The translations under genes were made by a program, and so were the position numbers. This document shows positions 15,760 through 24,772 of a DNA stretch of 64,000 nt, one piece after another; position 1 is the first letter of the stretch, and each line of letters opens with the position of its first letter. The notes beneath the pieces were generated by a model. The model saw only the letters and a list, made by a program, of their open reading frames with translations, did not search any database and had not been told where the DNA came from. Origin of the DNA: Clostridia bacterium (GTDB lineage: Bacteria > Bacillota > Clostridia > Christensenellales > Borkfalkiaceae); contig JAFTKC010000012.1 in NCBI GenBank assembly GCA_017456055.1, forward strand, positions 1 to 64,000. The letters are read 5' to 3'.

Positions 15760-17961
15760 TTACTCGTTATCTAGCCACCAATCGCCGTCAAGTTTATTTG
15801 ACGGCGTTTTTATTTTATCTAAAAAGTATTCTTTTCCGTAGATGATTTCATTGCCATTAGAAAAATAGGGAACTATTGAATATTGATATTCCGTATTTTC
15901 TATATAATTTTCGTCAAATACTTCGGTGGGGGATTTTTGATAATCGAATAATTTTATTTTTTTATTAAAATCATCTTTATAAACTATAATTCCGTAGTAT
16001 TCTTTCACACATAATTGTATATAAATTCCACTTTGATTTACTGATATTTTTGCATTTTCAATCTCTGGAGAAGAGAATCTGCTTGATTTTTGATTTGGAA
16101 CGTTGCTTTTCTTAAACAGCCCTTTAATTGTCAAGTTTTTTGGCGCAATATTATCTGCTAATAATATCTTGTTTTCTTGCTCGTAGGATATTTTATCTAT
16201 TTCTAATTCTATAACGTCGTCACTCATTGGAATCTTTTTTGGCGCAATTTTATTCTTGTAAATTTCATTCCATAGGTTGTACGCTGTGCTTGTAGGTTTA
16301 CCTCCACCCGTTATATTGTTTTCTAAATAGTGTCCGTCAACGTTTCCTTGCCAAACACCTATAGTGTAATCCTTGTTGTATGAAATGGAGTAGGCGTCGG
16401 TATTCCCGTTTTTGTTTCCAACTGTTCCTGTTTTTGAGTATAAATCAAAATTTAATGAAGATAGTTTCTTTGCTGTTCCATTTGTTGCGGTTTTGTTGAG
16501 TATGTCGTTCATAATTGAAGTTGTGGAACTGCTCAAGATTTTTGTTTTTTTATTGCTGTTTTTATATATTGTAAAATTTCCATCGTCTATGTTTTTTATA
16601 AAAGTTGGTTTATTGTAATATCCGTTATTTTGAAATATATTGTATAAAGAAGCGATTTCTTTTATTGTTGCTCCTTTTTTTGTTGAACCTAACGCCAGCG
16701 CTAGTGAGTTATCGCTTTCATCTATTGGAAAATCAGTTTTTTTAATAAACTCTAAAGAATTTTCAACGCCTATCATGTTTAATAATTTTACTGCAACAAC
16801 GTTTGAGCTTTGTTTTAACGCTTGCTCTATGGAAATTGAGCCGTAGTATTTGTCGCCATAATTAGATGGGGTATAGTCGTTAAAAGAAGTTTTTATATCG
16901 TCAATTTTTGTTAATGGTGAAACTAAGTCTAATTCTATTGCGGGAGCATAACATAATATAGGTTTTAGGGTTGATCCGGCTTGTCTTTTTTGCTCGTTGC
17001 AATTCGAATAGTATGCCAAAACGTTGTTGCTGCTATCTAGAATTATTATAGAGTTTTTATTGTCGTCGTAAGGGTATTGGTTTAGTATTTTTTGAAATTT
17101 TGCGTCTATTGTGGTGTAAACTTTTATATTTTTTGAGTAGTAAGGTTTGTTGTTTAATATTTTTATGGTCTCGTTTTTTACTTGATTTAAATATGAGTTT
17201 TCCTCATTTTTGGCAATAATTAAATCACAAGTATTTTGCTTATGTTCTTTATATTGATTATGTGTGATATAATCTTGTTTTAACATTTCGCTTAATACAA
17301 TATTTTTTCTGTTGTAGCAATTTTCTTTATTGTGTGGAGAGTATGTTGCGGGAGATTTTATAACTCCTGCTAAAATAGCGCCCTCGTTTAAGTTTAGTTC
17401 GCTTACGTCCTTATTAAAATAGTGTTTTGAAGCGTTTGCTATACCATAACAGCCGTCACCAAAATAAATGGTGTTTAGATACATTTCTAAAATTTCTTCT
17501 TTTGCAAAGTTTTTTTCTAATTGTCTGGCTAATTTTATCTCAGCTACTTTTCTTTTTAACGTTTTTTCGCTCGATAGGTGAGTGTTTTTTATTAGTTGTT
17601 GGGAAATTGTTGACGCGCCTTCTTTTAGAGAAAAACTTTTAATATTGTTAAATGTTGCTCTAAATAGAGCCCTAACGTCTATTCCGTTATGACTAAAAAA
17701 GCGTTTGTCTTCAATAGCGATAAAAGCGTTTTTTACGTCATTTGGGACGTTTTCTATGAAAACTACCTCTCTATTGCAGTTTTCTTCTAGCATTTTTTCT
17801 CCATTTGAATAGTAGTAAGTGATGCATTCTTGAGTATTTATAAGTTTATTTTTGTCCAATTTAACGTCCTTCGTGATGATTATGCAATATATTGTAAATC
17901 CAAGTAAAATTATCAGTATAGAGCATATGATAGCTAGTAAAATTTTTAATATTTTCTTCAT
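15760..17961 (-). CDS. Class A penicillin-binding protein
   Basis: This is a bifunctional peptidoglycan glycosyltransferase/transpeptidase of about 733 residues. It has an N-terminal membrane anchor (about 4-30), a GT51 domain with the catalytic motif EDKRFFSHNGID near residue 83, and a transpeptidase domain with GSTLK, SSN and KTGT motifs. A C-terminal extension of about 130 residues may be a fibronectin-like fold. I start at ATG 17961 (MKKILKIL); an in-frame TTG 36 bases upstream lies in the promoter. There is no Shine-Dalgarno sequence. It is the only protein gene on the minus strand in the first 26 kb. The promoter can be read as sigma-A or sigma-E, so a spore-wall role is possible. Confidence 0.92.
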   Translation of the reverse strand: MKKILKILLAIICSILIILLGFTIYCIIITKDVKLDKNKLINTQECITYYYSNGEKMLEENCNREVVFIENVPNDVKNAFIAIEDKRFFSHNGIDVRALFRATFNNIKSFSLKEGASTISQQLIKNTHLSSEKTLKRKVAEIKLARQLEKNFAKEEILEMYLNTIYFGDGCYGIANASKHYFNKDVSELNLNEGAILAGVIKSPATYSPHNKENCYNRKNIVLSEMLKQDYITHNQYKEHKQNTCDLIIAKNEENSYLNQVKNETIKILNNKPYYSKNIKVYTTIDAKFQKILNQYPYDDNKNSIIILDSSNNVLAYYSNCNEQKRQAGSTLKPILCYAPAIELDLVSPLTKIDDIKTSFNDYTPSNYGDKYYGSISIEQALKQSSNVVAVKLLNMIGVENSLEFIKKTDFPIDESDNSLALALGSTKKGATIKEIASLYNIFQNNGYYNKPTFIKNIDDGNFTIYKNSNKKTKILSSSTTSIMNDILNKTATNGTAKKLSSLNFDLYSKTGTVGNKNGNTDAYSISYNKDYTIGVWQGNVDGHYLENNITGGGKPTSTAYNLWNEIYKNKIAPKKIPMSDDVIELEIDKISYEQENKILLADNIAPKNLTIKGLFKKSNVPNQKSSRFSSPEIENAKISVNQSGIYIQLCVKEYYGIIVYKDDFNKKIKLFDYQKSPTEVFDENYIENTEYQYSIVPYFSNGNEIIYGKEYFLDKIKTPSNKLDGDWWLDNE
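15783..15815 (+). terminator. Terminator of the phe-thiI operon inside the PBP gene
   Basis: A 9-bp stem CGCCGTCAA/TTGACGGCG (15783-15791 with 15798-15806) is followed by TTTTTATTTTAT on the plus strand. It lies 24 bases after the thiI stop and inside the last codons of the convergent penicillin-binding protein gene. Confidence 0.8.
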
Positions 17962-17965
17962 AAAA

Positions 17966-17997
17966 CTAGTATGAGAAAGGTATGTTTCTTTATTCAA
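17966..17997 (-). promoter_or_regulatory. Promoter of the penicillin-binding protein gene
   Basis: On the minus strand TTGAAT (17992-17997), an 18-base spacer and CATACT (17968-17973) form a sigma-A-like site. The same bases also read GAATAAA, N15, CATACTAG, close to sigma-E. Either way the -10 ends 4-6 bases before the ATG and no ribosome-binding site is present. Confidence 0.5.
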
Positions 17998-18025
17998 TAA
18001 ATTTTCTGTTGGATTTGATTTAAGA

Positions 18026-18054
18026 TTGACAAAATTAATATAATAAGTTATTAT
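18026..18054 (+). promoter_or_regulatory. Promoter of the miaB-mutS-mutL-miaA operon
   Basis: TTGACA (18026-18031) and TATTAT (18049-18054) have a 17-base spacer. The -10 ends 7 bases before the miaB ATG, so transcription would start at or next to the start codon. Confidence 0.65.
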
Positions 18055-18061
18055 AATAAAT

Positions 18062-19390
18062 ATGGAAAATTATAAGAAATTTAAAATTATTACCTATGGG
18101 TGCCAAATGAACGTTCACGAGTCGGAAAAAATCGCAGGAATTTTATCCGAACTTAATTACGTTATGACTGAGGATGAAAAGCAAGCAGACATTATAGTGT
18201 TTAACACTTGTTGCATTAGAGAAAATGCTGAAGATAGGGCTTTTGGAAACGTAGGGGCGTTAAAAAAACTTAAAAAAGCAAATAAGAATTTGATTATTGC
18301 AGTTGGTGGGTGTATGACTCAACAAAAGGGCTTTGCTAAAAGTTTCCACGAAAGTTATCCATTCGTAGATATTATTTTTGGCACTCACAATCTTGATAAT
18401 TTCAAATTATTACTTCAAAAAAAATTGTCTAGTAAAAAGACGATTATAGAAGTTTTGGAAAAAGAAGGCTCAATTTGCGAGACTACTAATAAACTTAGAA
18501 GTAGTTATCCAAACGCTTGGGTTAATATTTCTTATGGGTGCAATAACTTTTGTTCTTATTGCATAGTTCCTTACGTTAGGGGTAGAGAAAGAAGTAGAAA
18601 AGAAGTAGATATTATAAACGAGTGTAAGTCTTTAATAGAAGATGGGTATAAAGAAATCACGCTTTTAGGACAAAACGTAAACTCTTATGGAAACGATTTA
18701 GAAGGGGTGACTTTTGCTAGTTTAATCAAAAAAATTTCGCAAATTGAAGGCGATTTTAGATTGTCTTTCATGACTAATCACCCAAAAGATTTTAATGAAG
18801 AGTTGATAAAAGCACTAGCAAAAAGTGATAAGATTAGTAAAAGAGTTCATTTGCCTGTTCAGGCAGGTTCAAACAGAATCTTAAAATTGATGAATAGAAA
18901 GTACACGAGAGAGGATTATTTAAGCAAGGTTAATTTGCTTAGAAAATACATACCAGATATTGCTATAACGACGGATATTATGGTAGGTTTTCCTACGGAA
19001 ACAGAGGAAGATTTTATGGATACCTTTAATCTTGTTAAAGAAGTCGGTTTTTCTGGTGCGTTTACGTTTGTTTATTCGAGAAGAAAAGGAACGCCTGCTG
19101 CCGAAATGGATGGGCAAATCCCCGAAGACGTTTCTAAAAATCGCATAATGGCGCTTATCGATTATCAAAACGAATTCAATAGAGAAGAATCGAAAAAATA
19201 CTTAAATAAAACTGTGGAAATTCTTTGTGAAGGGTATGACGATAAGAAGAAAATGTATTTGGGTAGAGATACGTATGGAAGAATGGCGTATTTTTCAAGC
19301 GACAAAGAGTTGATTGGTAGATTCGTTGACGTAAAAATTATTAAAACGGGTGGAATTTCTTTGCTTGGAGAAGTGGTTAAGGTTAAATAA
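18062..19390 (+). CDS. miaB: tRNA-2-methylthio-N6-dimethylallyladenosine synthase MiaB
   Basis: MiaB is a radical-SAM methylthiotransferase that modifies i6A37 of tRNAs. The 442 residues contain the N-terminal domain with three cluster cysteines (starting YGCQMNVHESE at about 13), the radical-SAM motif CNNFCSYC near 160 and a C-terminal TRAM domain. The ATG lies immediately after the promoter and has no Shine-Dalgarno sequence. Since YGCQMN sits so near the N-terminus, a later start is not possible. It heads an operon with mutS, mutL and miaA; MiaA makes the i6A substrate of MiaB. Confidence 0.96.
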   Translation: MENYKKFKIITYGCQMNVHESEKIAGILSELNYVMTEDEKQADIIVFNTCCIRENAEDRAFGNVGALKKLKKANKNLIIAVGGCMTQQKGFAKSFHESYPFVDIIFGTHNLDNFKLLLQKKLSSKKTIIEVLEKEGSICETTNKLRSSYPNAWVNISYGCNNFCSYCIVPYVRGRERSRKEVDIINECKSLIEDGYKEITLLGQNVNSYGNDLEGVTFASLIKKISQIEGDFRLSFMTNHPKDFNEELIKALAKSDKISKRVHLPVQAGSNRILKLMNRKYTREDYLSKVNLLRKYIPDIAITTDIMVGFPTETEEDFMDTFNLVKEVGFSGAFTFVYSRRKGTPAAEMDGQIPEDVSKNRIMALIDYQNEFNREESKKYLNKTVEILCEGYDDKKKMYLGRDTYGRMAYFSSDKELIGRFVDVKIIKTGGISLLGEVVKVK

Positions 19391-19402
19391 TTGGAGTGAC
19401 AA

Positions 19403-22018
19403 ATGAAAAAGGATTCAGGCGTGGGCAAGTTGTCGCCCATGATGGAACATTATTTGAAAATTAAAGAGCAACATAAAGATTGCATAATTTTTTATAGGTT
19501 GGGTGATTTCTACGAGATGTTTTTTGATGATGCCGTTAAGGCGTCGTCGCTTTTAGAACTTACTTTAACGGGAAGAGATTGCGGGCTAAAAGAAAGAGCG
19601 CCAATGTGTGGCGTTCCGTTTCATGCTGCCGATATGTATATAGACAAACTTGTTTCTTTAGGCGAAAAGGTAGCTATTTGTGAGCAACTTTCAGAGCCTT
19701 CAGCAAAGGAACTTGTAAAAAGAGACGTTGTTAGAATTATAACTGCCGGTACGGTCACGAATAGTGAGTTTATTGATGATAAAAAGAACAACTTTATTCT
19801 ATCTTTATTTGCAGATAACGGCGTGTTTGGGATTTCTTGGCTTGATATTACTACGGGTGAATTTTTCACTAAGGAAATTACTTCTATTGAAAATTTATTC
19901 AATTCAATAGTTAAAATTGCTCCTGCTGAAATTATAGCGAACAAAAAAGGCTATGAAATTTTGATTTCTTCACCGTTTGTCACTAAAAATATTCTTCCAA
20001 AGCCATATAATTACGTTGAAAGTGAATTTAGTTTATATTCTGCGGAAAAAACTATTTGTAATCAATTTAACGTAGCTAAATCATCTGTTTTGGGGCTTAA
20101 GTCAAGTTGTTCTATTTCTTCTTCAGGTGCGCTTATAGCCTACTTAAAGGAAACTCAAAAAATTGCGCTCAGTAATATAAATAGAATTTTTTGCGAAAGT
20201 GATAGCGAGTTTATGATGCTCGATTATAACGTGGTTAGAAACTTAGAACTCGTTAAAACTAATAGAGAAGCAAAAAAGCACGGCTCTCTACTTTGGCTTT
20301 TAGATAAAACAAAAACTAGTATGGGGGCTAGAAAACTTCAAAGTTGGATTTTGTCGCCACTTCTTAGTAAGGATAAAATTGAGTATAGGTTAAACGGAGT
20401 AGAAGATTTTTATAATAATACGCTAGTTAGAGAAAGCGTTTTAGAACTTCTTTCTATTGTTAAAGATATTGGTAGAATTTCGGGCAAAATTTCTAACGGC
20501 ACGCTTGTTCCAGTTGATTGTATTGCTCTTTATAAATCTCTTGAAATTATACCAATGCTAAAGTTTCAATTATCCGGACTTAAATCGGCGTTTATTAAGG
20601 ACGTTGTTGATGGATTGGGTGACTTTTCTGACGTAGTTAAACTTCTTAGGGCGTCTATTTATGATGATGTCGAAAGGACTATTGAGGATGATGAAAAAGG
20701 TTCTAAAAAGAAAAGTGAAAAATATATCAAACAAGGCTATAATGCTGAATTAGATGAGTTAAGAAGTCTTGCTTTAAATGGCAAAAAGGCTATTTCCGAG
20801 TTTGAAAATAGAGAAAGAGAACGTACGGGTATTAGAACGCTTAGGGTAGTATTTAATAGAGTTTTTGGTTATAATATTGAAATTACCAATTCTTTTTCGG
20901 ATAAAGTTCCATACGACTATACGAGAAGGCAAACTTTAACTAATGCCGAAAGATACGTGACGGAAGAGTTAAAAGATTTAGAAAACAAGTTGCTTTCTGC
21001 TCAAGAGTCGTCGGAGACTTTAGAGTTAAGACTCTATAATGAAATCAAAAAATACTTATTGAGTCACATATTAGAAATTCAAAAGACTGCCGATATTATC
21101 GCTGAACTTGACGTTATTTTATCGTTTGCAGTTGTTTCAAGAGAGAGAAATTATTCACGTCAAATTGTTAAGGATTTGGGCGAGCCGATAAATATCGTTG
21201 ATGGAAGACATCCCGTTGTAGAGGCTGTTTCTAAGCAAAGATTTATTCCAAATAGCACGAGTATAAATAATCAAGATAGTAGAACTATTATTTTAACCGG
21301 TCCTAATATGGCTGGAAAAAGCACGTATATGAGACAAGTTGCTCTAATGTGTATTATGTCGCAAATTGGGTGTTTTGTCCCTGCTAAAAGCGCTGAAATT
21401 CCTATCGTAGATAAAATATTTACGAGAATAGGGGCGAGTGACAATCTTATATTTGATCAAAGTACATTTATGGTTGAAATGAGTGAAACTGCTGACATTA
21501 TTAATAATGCAACGAAAAATAGTTTGATTATTCTTGATGAAATCGGTAGGGGAACTAGTACGTACGACGGGCTTAGTATTGCTTGGGCTTTGGTTGAATT
21601 TTTTACAGGTAAAATTAAAGCAAAAACTTTATTTGCTACTCACTATCACGAATTGACGAGCCTTGAGGGTAAATTAGATGGCGTAAAAAATTATAGAATT
21701 ACCGTTAAAGAGTTAGTTGGTTCTATAGTGTTTACTAGAAAAATCGAAAGGGGCGCAGCGAATAAAAGTTTTGGTATTGAAGTTGCCGAGCTTGCAGGCG
21801 TTGATAAAACAGTCACTAAAAAGGCAAAAGAAATATTATCTGTTTTAGAAAAAGGCGATAAGAAAGATTTGGTTTCTTCGGCTGACGATACTCGAGAAAA
21901 ACAATATTCGCAAGTAGAGTCTATCATTAAAGATATTGATATGAATAATTTGTCGCCGATGCAAGCCTTTTCAATTTTAAGTGATTTGCAAGATAAGTTA
22001 AGGGAAGAAAATGAGTAA
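19403..22018 (+). CDS. mutS: DNA mismatch repair protein MutS
   Basis: MutS (871 residues) recognises mismatches and recruits MutL. The N-terminal mismatch-binding motif GDFYEMFFDDA is near residue 33, the Walker A GPNMAGKST near 634, Walker B ILDEIGRGTSTYDG near 709, and FATHYHEL near 745. Length is normal. TTGGAGTGACAA provides the ribosome-binding site 12 bases after miaB, and the end overlaps mutL by 8 bases. Confidence 0.97.
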   Translation: MKKDSGVGKLSPMMEHYLKIKEQHKDCIIFYRLGDFYEMFFDDAVKASSLLELTLTGRDCGLKERAPMCGVPFHAADMYIDKLVSLGEKVAICEQLSEPSAKELVKRDVVRIITAGTVTNSEFIDDKKNNFILSLFADNGVFGISWLDITTGEFFTKEITSIENLFNSIVKIAPAEIIANKKGYEILISSPFVTKNILPKPYNYVESEFSLYSAEKTICNQFNVAKSSVLGLKSSCSISSSGALIAYLKETQKIALSNINRIFCESDSEFMMLDYNVVRNLELVKTNREAKKHGSLLWLLDKTKTSMGARKLQSWILSPLLSKDKIEYRLNGVEDFYNNTLVRESVLELLSIVKDIGRISGKISNGTLVPVDCIALYKSLEIIPMLKFQLSGLKSAFIKDVVDGLGDFSDVVKLLRASIYDDVERTIEDDEKGSKKKSEKYIKQGYNAELDELRSLALNGKKAISEFENRERERTGIRTLRVVFNRVFGYNIEITNSFSDKVPYDYTRRQTLTNAERYVTEELKDLENKLLSAQESSETLELRLYNEIKKYLLSHILEIQKTADIIAELDVILSFAVVSRERNYSRQIVKDLGEPINIVDGRHPVVEAVSKQRFIPNSTSINNQDSRTIILTGPNMAGKSTYMRQVALMCIMSQIGCFVPAKSAEIPIVDKIFTRIGASDNLIFDQSTFMVEMSETADIINNATKNSLIILDEIGRGTSTYDGLSIAWALVEFFTGKIKAKTLFATHYHELTSLEGKLDGVKNYRITVKELVGSIVFTRKIERGAANKSFGIEVAELAGVDKTVTKKAKEILSVLEKGDKKDLVSSADDTREKQYSQVESIIKDIDMNNLSPMQAFSILSDLQDKLREENE

Positions 22019-23870
22019 AATTAATATTTTAAGTAGTAAAATTTATAATAGAATTTCTGCAGGCGAGGTTGTGGAAAGGCCGTCGTCTGTAGTTAAAGAA
22101 CTTGTTGAAAACTCTATTGATTCGGGTGCTAATTCCATTATTATTGATATTGTTGATGGTGGTATTACTTCGATAAAAGTTGTTGATAATGGTTCTGGAA
22201 TTGAAAAAAGTCAAATTAAAAATGTAATTTTGCCTCATGCGACGAGTAAAATTGCAACTATTGACGATTTGTATAATATTAAATCCCTAGGTTTTAGAGG
22301 CGAGGCTTTGGCTAGTATAGTTTCCGTTTCCAAATTTACGATAGTTTCTAGAACTGAAGATTGCGAATACGGAGTTAAACTGTATTCCGAGGGTGGTGAA
22401 GACGTTTCTATTGTGGAAATTGGTGCGGATAAGGGCACGGAAGTTGTAGTTGATAATTTATTCTTCAATACGCCTGCTCGTGAAAAATTTTTGAAAAGTA
22501 ATAGAAGTGAAGAAGCTGATATAACTTCTCTAATTTTAAGATTGATATTATCAAATCCTAATATTGCATTTAAATATATTGCCGACGGGGAGATTGTTTA
22601 TCAATCCTTTGGTGACGGATTGGAGTCTGCGTTTGTTGCTGTGTACGGCTTGGGTGTGTTGAGAGAGTGTATTCCAATTGATGCTGAAAAAAATGGAATT
22701 AGGATTTCAGGGTTTATTGGAAAGCATCATTACGTAAAGTCAAATAGAAGCCATCAATCAATTTTTCTAAACGGCAGATATATTATAAATCAAACTATTG
22801 CCTCTGCGATAGGGAACGCTTATGCTTCTTATTTAATGAAAAGACAATATCCTTTTTACGTATTAAATATTGAAGTTCCAACTGAAACCGTAGACGTTAA
22901 CGTGCATCCAAATAAACTTGACGTTAGATTTTTAAATAATCAAATAATATATTCGGCTGTGTACGGCGTTGTTTCTAAGGTGTTAGATGGTAGCAGTGAA
23001 GTGGTTGATATAGTTAGTGAAGCAACTATTGAAAAAAATCAATTAAAACCAAGCGAAATAAGCGAAGAATATGTCACGCATAATCAACAAAAATCATTGA
23101 GAAATGAAGAATATGGTTTTGATAAATTAAATTTTTGTGATAGTAAAGGCGCTAAAAGCCTTGATTACGATCAACCAAAAACTAAAGAAGATAAGGTGGT
23201 TGATATATTTGCCGAAAATAAGGCCTATATAGAAAAACTAGAAAGAGAAAAGAACTTGGCGAAAGAGTCTATAGGTCAAGAAGAAATTAAAATAGATAAA
23301 CCGCTTAACTATGTTGGACAAGCGCTTAACACCTTTTTAATTTTTGATGATGGCGAATCTTTGATTATAATCGATCAGCACGCAGCGCATGAGCGAATTA
23401 TGTTTGATAGGCTTAAAAAATCATTCACATCAAAAGAAATGGTCGTTCAACCTTTAATTATTCCTTTTATATTAGACGTTGATAGCGTTGAGTTTGAATT
23501 TATGCACTCTAAATTAGACTTCTTTAAAGATTTGGGCTTTGATATTGAAGAGTTTGGTATAAATACTCTTAAAATTTCTTCCGTGCCGTTGCTGCTTGAA
23601 AACTTAAATATTGATAGATTCTTTAGTTTGGTTTTCTCGGACTTAAACTTGTTAAAATCCTTAGATATTACTGATATTTTATTTGATAAAATTGCACAAA
23701 AAGCGTGTAAATCTGCCGTTAAAGCTGGAGATAAGTTAACTGAAGAAGAAACTAAGGCTATTTTATCTGAAATTAAAAATAATTTCGGCTTAAAATGTCC
23801 GCATGGAAGACCGATTGCCGTTAAAGTTTCAAGACTAGAAATTGATAAGTGGTTCAAAAGGATTGTGTAA
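22011..23870 (+). CDS. mutL: DNA mismatch repair protein MutL
   Basis: MutL (619 residues) couples MutS to strand incision. It has an N-terminal GHKL ATPase domain (VERPSSVVKELVENSIDSGA at about 21-40, DNGSGI, GFRGEALASI) and a C-terminal dimerisation/endonuclease domain with DQHAAHERIMFD and CPHGRP. These nuclease motifs fit an organism without MutH. The last acidic residue of the DQHA(X2)E(X4)E motif is Asp rather than Glu. It overlaps mutS by 8 bases and miaA by 1. Confidence 0.96.
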   Translation: MSKINILSSKIYNRISAGEVVERPSSVVKELVENSIDSGANSIIIDIVDGGITSIKVVDNGSGIEKSQIKNVILPHATSKIATIDDLYNIKSLGFRGEALASIVSVSKFTIVSRTEDCEYGVKLYSEGGEDVSIVEIGADKGTEVVVDNLFFNTPAREKFLKSNRSEEADITSLILRLILSNPNIAFKYIADGEIVYQSFGDGLESAFVAVYGLGVLRECIPIDAEKNGIRISGFIGKHHYVKSNRSHQSIFLNGRYIINQTIASAIGNAYASYLMKRQYPFYVLNIEVPTETVDVNVHPNKLDVRFLNNQIIYSAVYGVVSKVLDGSSEVVDIVSEATIEKNQLKPSEISEEYVTHNQQKSLRNEEYGFDKLNFCDSKGAKSLDYDQPKTKEDKVVDIFAENKAYIEKLEREKNLAKESIGQEEIKIDKPLNYVGQALNTFLIFDDGESLIIIDQHAAHERIMFDRLKKSFTSKEMVVQPLIIPFILDVDSVEFEFMHSKLDFFKDLGFDIEEFGINTLKISSVPLLLENLNIDRFFSLVFSDLNLLKSLDITDILFDKIAQKACKSAVKAGDKLTEEETKAILSEIKNNFGLKCPHGRPIAVKVSRLEIDKWFKRIV

Positions 23871-24772
23871 TGAATAAATTGCTTATAATTTGTGGCCCGA
23901 CTGCTTCTGGTAAAACGGATTTAGCAATCGAGTGCGCTAAACTACTTAATACAGAGATCATTTCAGCAGATTCGCTTTATATTTACAAAGATTTGAATAT
24001 TGGCACGGCTAAACCCACCTTAGAGGAAAGACGAGGTGTAGTTCATCACTTAATTGACGTCGTTGAAAGTGATGAAAATTTTACTGTAAGCCAATTTAAA
24101 TCTATTGCCGAGCCTATTATCTATAAACTTCAGGAGCAAAATAAGATTCCTATCATCTGTGGTGGTACGGGCTTTTATATAAATTCACTTTTATTTGATT
24201 TGTCATATGGTAAGGGTGAGGGGAATTTAGAAGTTAGAGAAAAATATAACAATTTAGCAAAAGAGTATGGAAATCAGTACGTTTTTGATATATTAAGTCA
24301 AGTTGACAAAGAAACTGCCGATAAACTACACCCAAACGACCTTAAAAGAGTTATTAGAGCGTTAGAAATTTATGGAAGTGGTGTAAAAAAGTCGGAAATT
24401 AAAGACGATTTTAAGCCAAAACACGACTATAAGGCCTTTTCAATAAATTATCCAAGAGAAAAGTTGTATCGAAGAATAAATATGCGTGTAGATATAATGC
24501 TTGAAAATGGACTTATTGATGAAGTAAAAGGGCTTATTGATAAGGGTATAACGTTAGAAAACCAATGTTTGCAAGGAATTGGGTATAAGGAAATTTATTC
24601 GTTTTTATGTGGGGAAATTTCGCTTGAAGACGCTAAAGAATTGATTAAATTAAACACTAGACATTATGCGAAAAGACAAATTACCTTTTTTAAGAAACTC
24701 GAAAACCATTATGAGTTATCGCCCGATAATGCAAAAAATTTAGCAAAGGAAATTGTAAAACATTATGATTGA
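23870..24772 (+). CDS. miaA: tRNA dimethylallyltransferase MiaA
   Basis: MiaA transfers a dimethylallyl group to A37 of UNN-decoding tRNAs, making the MiaB substrate. The roughly 300 residues have the P-loop GPTASGKTDLAIE at the N-terminus, ADSLYIYKDLNIGTAKP, and GGTGFYINSL near residue 100. I place the start at ATG 23870, which overlaps the mutL stop (TAATG), with AAAAGGA 8 bases upstream; an upstream in-frame GTG at 23849 lies within mutL and is unnecessary. The end overlaps the next gene by 8 bases. Confidence 0.95.
   Translation: MNKLLIICGPTASGKTDLAIECAKLLNTEIISADSLYIYKDLNIGTAKPTLEERRGVVHHLIDVVESDENFTVSQFKSIAEPIIYKLQEQNKIPIICGGTGFYINSLLFDLSYGKGEGNLEVREKYNNLAKEYGNQYVFDILSQVDKETADKLHPNDLKRVIRALEIYGSGVKKSEIKDDFKPKHDYKAFSINYPREKLYRRINMRVDIMLENGLIDEVKGLIDKGITLENQCLQGIGYKEIYSFLCGEISLEDAKELIKLNTRHYAKRQITFFKKLENHYELSPDNAKNLAKEIVKHYD

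Noticed and set aside
23870..24772. MiaA lacking the Gln of a DSxQxY motif
   Set aside because: Known active MiaA proteins also vary here (E. coli has DSALIY, as I recall), so the Tyr is not abnormal.
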